Assembly: GCA_009760855.2 (NCBI GenBank)
Contig: WPIO01000025.1
Location: 5,113,501 to 5,177,500 of the forward strand
DNA length: 64,000 nt
From: Cristatella mucedo
Taxonomy: Eukaryota > Bryozoa > Phylactolaemata > Cristatellidae
Direction: 5' to 3'
Part shown: positions 60,801-64,000 of the stretch, piece after piece
How the letters are laid out: each line of letters starts with the position of its first letter
How positions within the stretch are numbered: the stretch's first letter is position 1
Position numbers and translations under genes: made by a program
Notes under the pieces: generated by a model
What the model was told of the DNA's origin: nothing
Databases searched by the model: none
Seen by the model: only the letters and a program-made list of their open reading frames with translations

Positions 60801-61862
60801 CGGACCTAGCACGGAGCCCTGAGGTACTCCATATTTCAGAGGTACTTCAGATGATCTTTGTCCATTCACGTCAATACTCTGGAGTCTCCCACTGAGATAG
60901 GACCTGAACCACTGCAGAGCAGTGCCAGTGATGCCCAGGCGAGATGAGAGGCGCTCTAGAAGAACTTTGTGATCGATGGTGTCAAAAGCTGCCGAAAGAT
61001 CGAGCAAAACAAGCAGAGACACTCTACCCATGTCTGCATTCCTAAGTAGGTTGTTGTATACCCTAAGCAATGCTGACTCTGTGTAGTGATTAGCTCTAAA
61101 GCCAGACAGGAACTTACTAGCAAGGTGTGAGGTTTCGATATACGAGTTCAGCTGGTCTGCCACGACCCGTTCCAGTGTCTTTGATAGGAATGGTAGAAGG
61201 GAAACTGAGCGGTAGTTGCTTAAGTTCTCTTGGTCTAGTGTAGCTTTCTTGAGAAGTGGCCTGACTACAGCTTTTTTGAAAGGTGCTGGGACGTGACCTG
61301 AGGCTAATGACATGTTAATTATGCTAGTTATGCATGGCAGAAGCAGATCAATGCAACGTAGGAGCAGGACAGTGGGAATAGGGTCCAGAGGATCTTGCAT
61401 CGACCTGCCTCCTTAAATAAAAATAAAAATAAATACTAGCTGATTTAACAGCCTAGTTTTGTATAGCGACATAAGAGCCTGTACGGCTATCCTCACCGCT
61501 TGCAGCGTCGATAAAGAATCACCCACTGCAGGATTCGAACCCACGACCTCGGGACCGAGGTCGTGAAAAGCAACTGTCTTACCTGGTGTGCCATCGCGGC
61601 TCACTATTCACGATCTCCCCTGATAGCTTTCGGCCATCGTTTGCACCTGTCGTTAACATGAAGGAGCAAACTGTCGTCTGCCACCATGGCCGACTCATTG
61701 ATTCTTATTCTCTTTTTTCCAGGGTTGCTCGGTGTTCTCTGGTGCATTCTTTGGGTGTTTCTTGTGTATGACAGCCCTGCTAAGCATCCCCGAATATCAA
61801 GGCACGAGCGAGAGTACATTGAGACTGCTCTCGGCTCCAAGTCCAGGCTGCCGACCGTGTCG
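46235..61862 (+). CDS. SLC17A5: Sialin-like SLC17 transporter, N-terminal half (5 exons, continues beyond window)
   Basis: SLC17 proteins are 12-helix major-facilitator organic-anion transporters; sialin exports sialic acid from lysosomes with protons. Exons 46235-46444, 55364-55467, 56186-56315, 59379-59562 and 61723-61862 join in frame to 256 codons. Seen: helix 1 [20 protein letters not shown] followed by RVNLSVAL; a luminal loop with two NST glycosylation sequons (N50, N61); [20 protein letters not shown] and [72 protein letters not shown]. Arg15 and His156 match human sialin positions altered in sialic-acid storage disease. The C-terminal half (helices 7-12) is not in the window. Another SLC17 paralogue such as a VGLUT or NPT type is less likely. 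Confidence 0.9.
46615..46805 (+). mobile_element. SINE-A copy, in sialin-like intron 1
   Basis: GGTCTTGGGTTCGAGTCCTG (B box), CAGGCAATTCTTTATTACCG, ACCGCTAAGTCTCTTCTGAG and CATACAAAAGGGCTTGTGAA follow in SINE-A order. Confidence 0.8.
46806..49179. other. Sialin-like intron 1, no recognised content
   Basis: Frames at 47243-47431 and 48183-48494 lack motifs. The text contains no L2 tail and no exon-like segment with SLC17 residues. Confidence 0.45.
49180..50450 (-). mobile_element. Possible very old L2-like remnant
   Basis: The minus frame near 49650-49400 ([20 protein letters not shown]...[10 protein letters not shown]) resembles in spacing the linker between endonuclease and RT of the 41.8-42.7 kb L2 (YEDYCRSYQSILATAKSSFY). 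Only a by-eye similarity. Confidence 0.3.
50935..51115 (-). mobile_element. L2 LINE 3'-untranslated fragment
   Basis: Inverse (ATT)n at 50937-50955, TCTTTCTTGGCGCTTTAGTT and the AGGGGTGACTTGCACAGGGT block of the L2 3' untranslated region. Confidence 0.88.
51120..53225. other. Sialin-like intron 1, GC-richer, no recognised gene
   Basis: Minus frames of 115 and 165 codons (51340-51687, 52531-53028) have no recognised motif, unusual Pro/Ser/Thr composition and no splice support. Confidence 0.45.
53570..54100 (+). mobile_element. L2 LINE 3' end
   Basis: [20 protein letters not shown] at the start, [11 protein letters not shown], a C10 run, then the 3' untranslated region and (ATT)n tail. The reading frame slips at the C run. 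Confidence 0.93.
54101..55198. other. Sialin-like intron 1, 3' part
   Basis: No recognised exon or repeat. Confidence 0.5.
55199..55289. repeat. (CT)n microsatellite
   Basis: About 91 bases of CT ending 74 bases before sialin-like exon 2. Confidence 0.98.
55364..55467 (+). CDS. SLC17A5: Sialin-like exon 2
   Basis: Acceptor CCTTGTTCTATAG|, donor GCAGAGAA|GTAGGT. It reads [34 protein letters not shown], the helix 2 region. A (CT)n tract ends 74 bases before it. Confidence 0.93.
56186..56315 (+). CDS. SLC17A5: Sialin-like exon 3
   Basis: Acceptor CATCTTTTGCAG|, donor TTTGAG|GTATTC. It encodes [30 protein letters not shown] and [11 protein letters not shown] (helices 3-4). Phase 2 in, 0 out. 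Confidence 0.93.
56690..56790 (-). mobile_element. L2 3' tail fragment
   Basis: Inverse (ATT)n at 56692-56714, ACACTTGAAAAAGTGCCTTC and TAGGTGCTTTACATTTGC: the final 80-100 bases of L2. Preceded by (AGT)n at 56682-56693. Confidence 0.85.
57400..57880 (+). mobile_element. L2 remnant expanded by (GT)n
   Basis: ACTGACATCTTTTGGGGATC ([13 protein letters not shown]) at 57420 and GTCACCCCTAACCATATTAT at 57814 are L2 C-terminal and 3'-untranslated blocks. The sequence between is largely replaced. (GT)n occupies 57766-57814. Confidence 0.6.
57766..57814. repeat. (GT)n microsatellite
   Basis: About 49 bases of GT with one GTTT interruption. Confidence 0.97.
58055..58210 (-). mobile_element. SINE-A copy
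   Basis: Plus strand: GCCTCTTTTGTATAGCAACA, GAAGAGCCTTTACGGTTATT, CACGACCTCGGTTCCGAGGT, GTGTCATCACGGCTCACC. Inverse of the 40.7 kb copy's sense strand. Confidence 0.92.
58380..58490 (+). mobile_element. L2/SINE-B tail fragment
   Basis: TTGCAGCAAGTGATTAGCAC, GGTTCTCTTAGGATACTATA, ACAAAATACTTATTGATAGT: a diverged tail. Confidence 0.55.
58840..59285 (-). mobile_element. L2 LINE C-terminal fragment, decayed
   Basis: GGCTTCTTTTTAAATGTTAA, GGGACCTAAAAGTGGGCGAC and GGGGAGCCAGTGCAGGTCGA are inverse L2 C-terminal blocks. It ends within 100 bases of sialin-like exon 4. Confidence 0.8.
59379..59562 (+). CDS. SLC17A5: Sialin-like exon 4
   Basis: Acceptor CCTTTTTTTAG|, donor GTATTCG|GTGAGA. It encodes [49 protein letters not shown], the most conserved SLC17 stretch. 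Confidence 0.95.
59646..61400 (-). mobile_element. L2 LINE, 5'-truncated, nearly intact RT half
   Basis: Frames of 237 (61400-60687) and 242 codons (60623-59895) are the same reading frame, broken only by TAG at 60687-60689 and TAG at 60624-60626. It carries RT motifs ([46 protein letters not shown]), the C-terminal domain, 3' untranslated part and (ATT)n tail. The youngest L2 copy in the window. The endonuclease part is missing. Confidence 0.97.
61405..61605 (-). mobile_element. SINE-A copy, best preserved
   Basis: Sense strand: GAGCCGCGATGGCACACCAG (A box), GGTTCGAATCC (exact B-box consensus, inverse at 61531-61541), TCTTTATCGACGCTGCAAGC, TACAGGCTCTTATGTCGCTA, and a 3' tail of (TTTTA)n at 61415-61433. 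A pol III-transcribed SINE. It ends about 117 bases before sialin-like exon 5. Confidence 0.95.
61723..61862 (+). CDS. SLC17A5: Sialin-like exon 5
   Basis: Acceptor TCTCTTTTTTCCAG|, donor GTGTCG|GTGAGG. It encodes [20 protein letters not shown] and [17 protein letters not shown], the end of helix 6 and the central cytosolic loop. The next exon was not found before 64000. Confidence 0.93.
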
Positions 61863-62479
61863 GTGAGGGCGGCGCCGTGTTCTGCCGTGCTCCTGCGCTG
61901 CTGCCCAAGTGCTGCTGCAGTCTCCCAGTAAGCGCTTGATTGGGGTAGTCTATTCGAGCCCTGGCTCGTGAGCAGCTGGCAGCAGCTCTTCGGTCTTTGT
62001 CGATTCTGTATGGCTGCCTGCAAACTGCGATTTCAGGATTGCTGCTTGTGGGGCCTGCCTCTCGCCTTGAAGCCCTGGCGCATGTCCAAAATATGAATTG
62101 CTTCAGTCAGTCTGGAATGTGCCCTTCGAGCTACAAGGAGCAAATGTGCTGCTGGTAGGCCTGGCATGCAGGGGTGATTTAGCTGCCTGCCTGCTCTTTC
62201 CTTGGGCCGATCAGAGGTTGGTTATTCTGAAAAGTGGCAGCCCGGTGATTTTAGACTAACGAACTAGATGTACTGGCTCGATAGAGTTCCAGGGCATAGC
62301 CACGTTGCTCAATTAATATAGGGCACTTTCTGAGCATTCATCTCGAATCAGTGACAATGGCGTATATATGGCCACCAGATTCTGTGCACTGGCTTTGGGG
62401 GTTACTTGGAAAGATCATGAACATGTGGCTTTCGAGGAATGGTTACAAGAAGCAGTGGCAGTAAGGATCGTCCCTGGAT

Positions 62480-62640
62480 CTCAGCCCACGAGCCCAGGTG
62501 CTCGAGCTTGACGAGCCAGGTCACGTGGGTTCGAGTCTTCCAGCGGGCAATCCTTTATTGCTCGCTGCAAGCACGGTGATAGGCTCTAAGGCTCTTCTGC
62601 TGCTATATAAATGAGGCTGTTTGATCAACCAACCCCATAC
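62480..62640 (+). mobile_element. SINE-A copy
   Basis: GTGGGTTCGAGTCTTCCAGC, GGGCAATCCTTTATTGCTCG, CTGCAAGCACGGTGATAGGC, TCTAAGGCTCTTCTGCTGCT, ATATAAATGAGGCTGTTTGA. Confidence 0.92.
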
Positions 62641-63089
62641 TTTACTTTACCATCGTTGAAAGGAATCGGTGAAGCAATTTCCACCTGCAGCATTTGCATT
62701 GGCCCACTCTTATTGTTTTTATCTGTTTTGTAAAGCACGATTATGGCATTCAGTAGGGCACGTTCGAGGATTGTGGTCTCGCATCCGTTAATTAAAACTG
62801 AGCAACAAGCCAGAAACCATAATGACTGGCCAATAGAAGAATCTATCTTCCACCAGCTTTGCACTGTACAAGGCCACCTGTGTCCAATAGAGACATGCCA
62901 CACGTGTCTCGAGGCTGGGAGTAATGGCGATTTAGTGCTACAGGTGTCTGGTGGTGGCAGTCATTGAGTATCACGAATCGGTGATGCATCTTCAGTTCGT
63001 CAGTGCTACTGAGTGCACTTCAGCTCGTCAGTGCTACTGAGTGCACTGTCGGGCATGCTTTCCACAGCTTCGTTCTTCGTGTGCATGTA
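62641..63089. other. Sialin-like intron 5, no recognised content
   Basis: Contains a 24-base direct repeat (TTCAG-TTCGTCAGTGCTACTGAGTGCACT type) at 62993-63049. No exon seen. Confidence 0.5.
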
Positions 63090-63225
63090 CCTGCTCACAC
63101 TATGCCCTCTGCTTGTGGATGTTACCACCAATCATTTGATAATACTTTCTATACAGAATCTGTAAAGTGCCTAGAAAGAGATTCAGTTGTCTTACGGCGC
63201 TGTACAAATCTATTATTATTATCAG
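63090..63225 (+). mobile_element. L2 3' end fragment, diverged
   Basis: TGTAAAGTGCCTAGAAAGAG, ATTCAGTTGTCTTACGGCGC, TGTACAAATCTATTATTATT. Confidence 0.85.
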
Positions 63226-64000
63226 CTCAAGTTTTTGCTATGCTGACTTGCTCACGTGCAGATAGTCAAGGATTGACTTTTACATCTCACATCGCCCACT
63301 GTTTTCACTTAGGGAGAGGACTGCCCTACCAAGAGCCCTCTTGCTCTGACATATTGGGAGCTATTGCATTTTGACTGGTTGTACCTCATGCAGTTCACCA
63401 GAATTCTGTTCATTCAGCCTCGAGCTGTCCTGTGTTTCCATGCTGTCTTGCTGCATTCTCAACTTTTACAACTTGCCCCTGCATTGACATAGTGGCTTAA
63501 AGTTTATTAGTTGGCACGTTATAACCTGTTTTTGCATTATTGTGTGATATTTTGTTTTACTTAATTTTGGGTCCCAGCAGAAGAACATGCATTGCTGCTG
63601 TGCTTTGGGCATCTGCCGAAATACACATCCCTAGGCAGGCATGTGGCAAACGGTGTGAGCTCTTCTCACTGGCTTGACAATCTATTTCTAAGAACCTGAT
63701 TTAACTTCGTGTAAACAAAGAAGCAGGCTCTTTTCTCACGGTTTGAAAATGTGATCATTGTCGGGTGGCATTTCATAAAGCTTGGCATTGGTGAGTGGCA
63801 GCATATTGATGGCTGCTGACCATCCTCTGCATTTGCTGAAAACATAATCAGTCTACATCCACCATCGTCTGCTTGTGCAAGCCGATATTGTTCTCCTTCA
63901 GTTTAATACAATTCAAGATTAGCTTATTCCTCAGCTCATTTAAATAATTCCCAAATAACATCGGCTTTCAATCCACATGCACGGGAAACAAAGAGTTAAC
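63226..64000. other. Sialin-like intron 5, window end
   Basis: No exon matching the SLC17 C-terminal half; the gene must continue beyond the window. Confidence 0.5.

Noticed and set aside
61500-61605. Apparent tRNA gene (A and B boxes)
   Set aside because: No cloverleaf can be completed, and the same head plus body recurs at seven places; it is a SINE.

Overview
This window is nuclear DNA from a multicellular animal, probably an invertebrate. The evidence is genes split by long introns with GT-AG borders, very long dinucleotide repeats, tRNA-derived SINEs and more than twenty fragments of one L2-type LINE family whose 3' ends finish in (ATT)n. I cannot fix the species; a mollusc or chelicerate would fit, but this is a guess.

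Two real genes are supported. On the minus strand (23765 down to 4698) eleven exons with mutually consistent splice phases encode a 778-residue protein whose C-terminal two thirds follows vertebrate CTC1, the large subunit of the CST telomere-replication complex, including the zinc-ribbon OB fold near the end. The long N-terminal part of vertebrate CTC1 was not found. On the plus strand (46235 to 61862, continuing past the window) five exons encode the first 256 residues of an SLC17-family transporter closest to sialin (SLC17A5).

Layout: 1-4.0 kb no recognised gene; 4.0-4.5 kb two short pogo/Tigger-like MITEs; 4.7-23.8 kb the CTC1-like gene with introns full of L2 pieces, SINEs, (CA)n and (GA)n; 24-29 kb a CpG-richer intergenic stretch holding a SPIN-type hAT element at 26909-27095; 28.9-44.9 kb a transposon graveyard (L2 copies in both orientations, a decayed ZMYM1/DUF4371-like hAT transposase at 32.8-35.2 kb, two (TA)n tracts, and a nested L2/SINE insertion at 39.6-43.4 kb with readable target-site duplications); 46.2-61.9 kb the sialin-like gene, its introns again carrying L2 and SINE copies; 61.9-64 kb intron with a SINE and an L2 tail.

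The two genes point away from each other and I see no functional link. The mobile DNA forms one connected system: the L2 LINE (AP endonuclease plus reverse transcriptase) and a tRNA-headed SINE family (here SINE-B) share the same 3' tail, so the LINE probably mobilised the SINE. A second SINE family (SINE-A) has its own tail.
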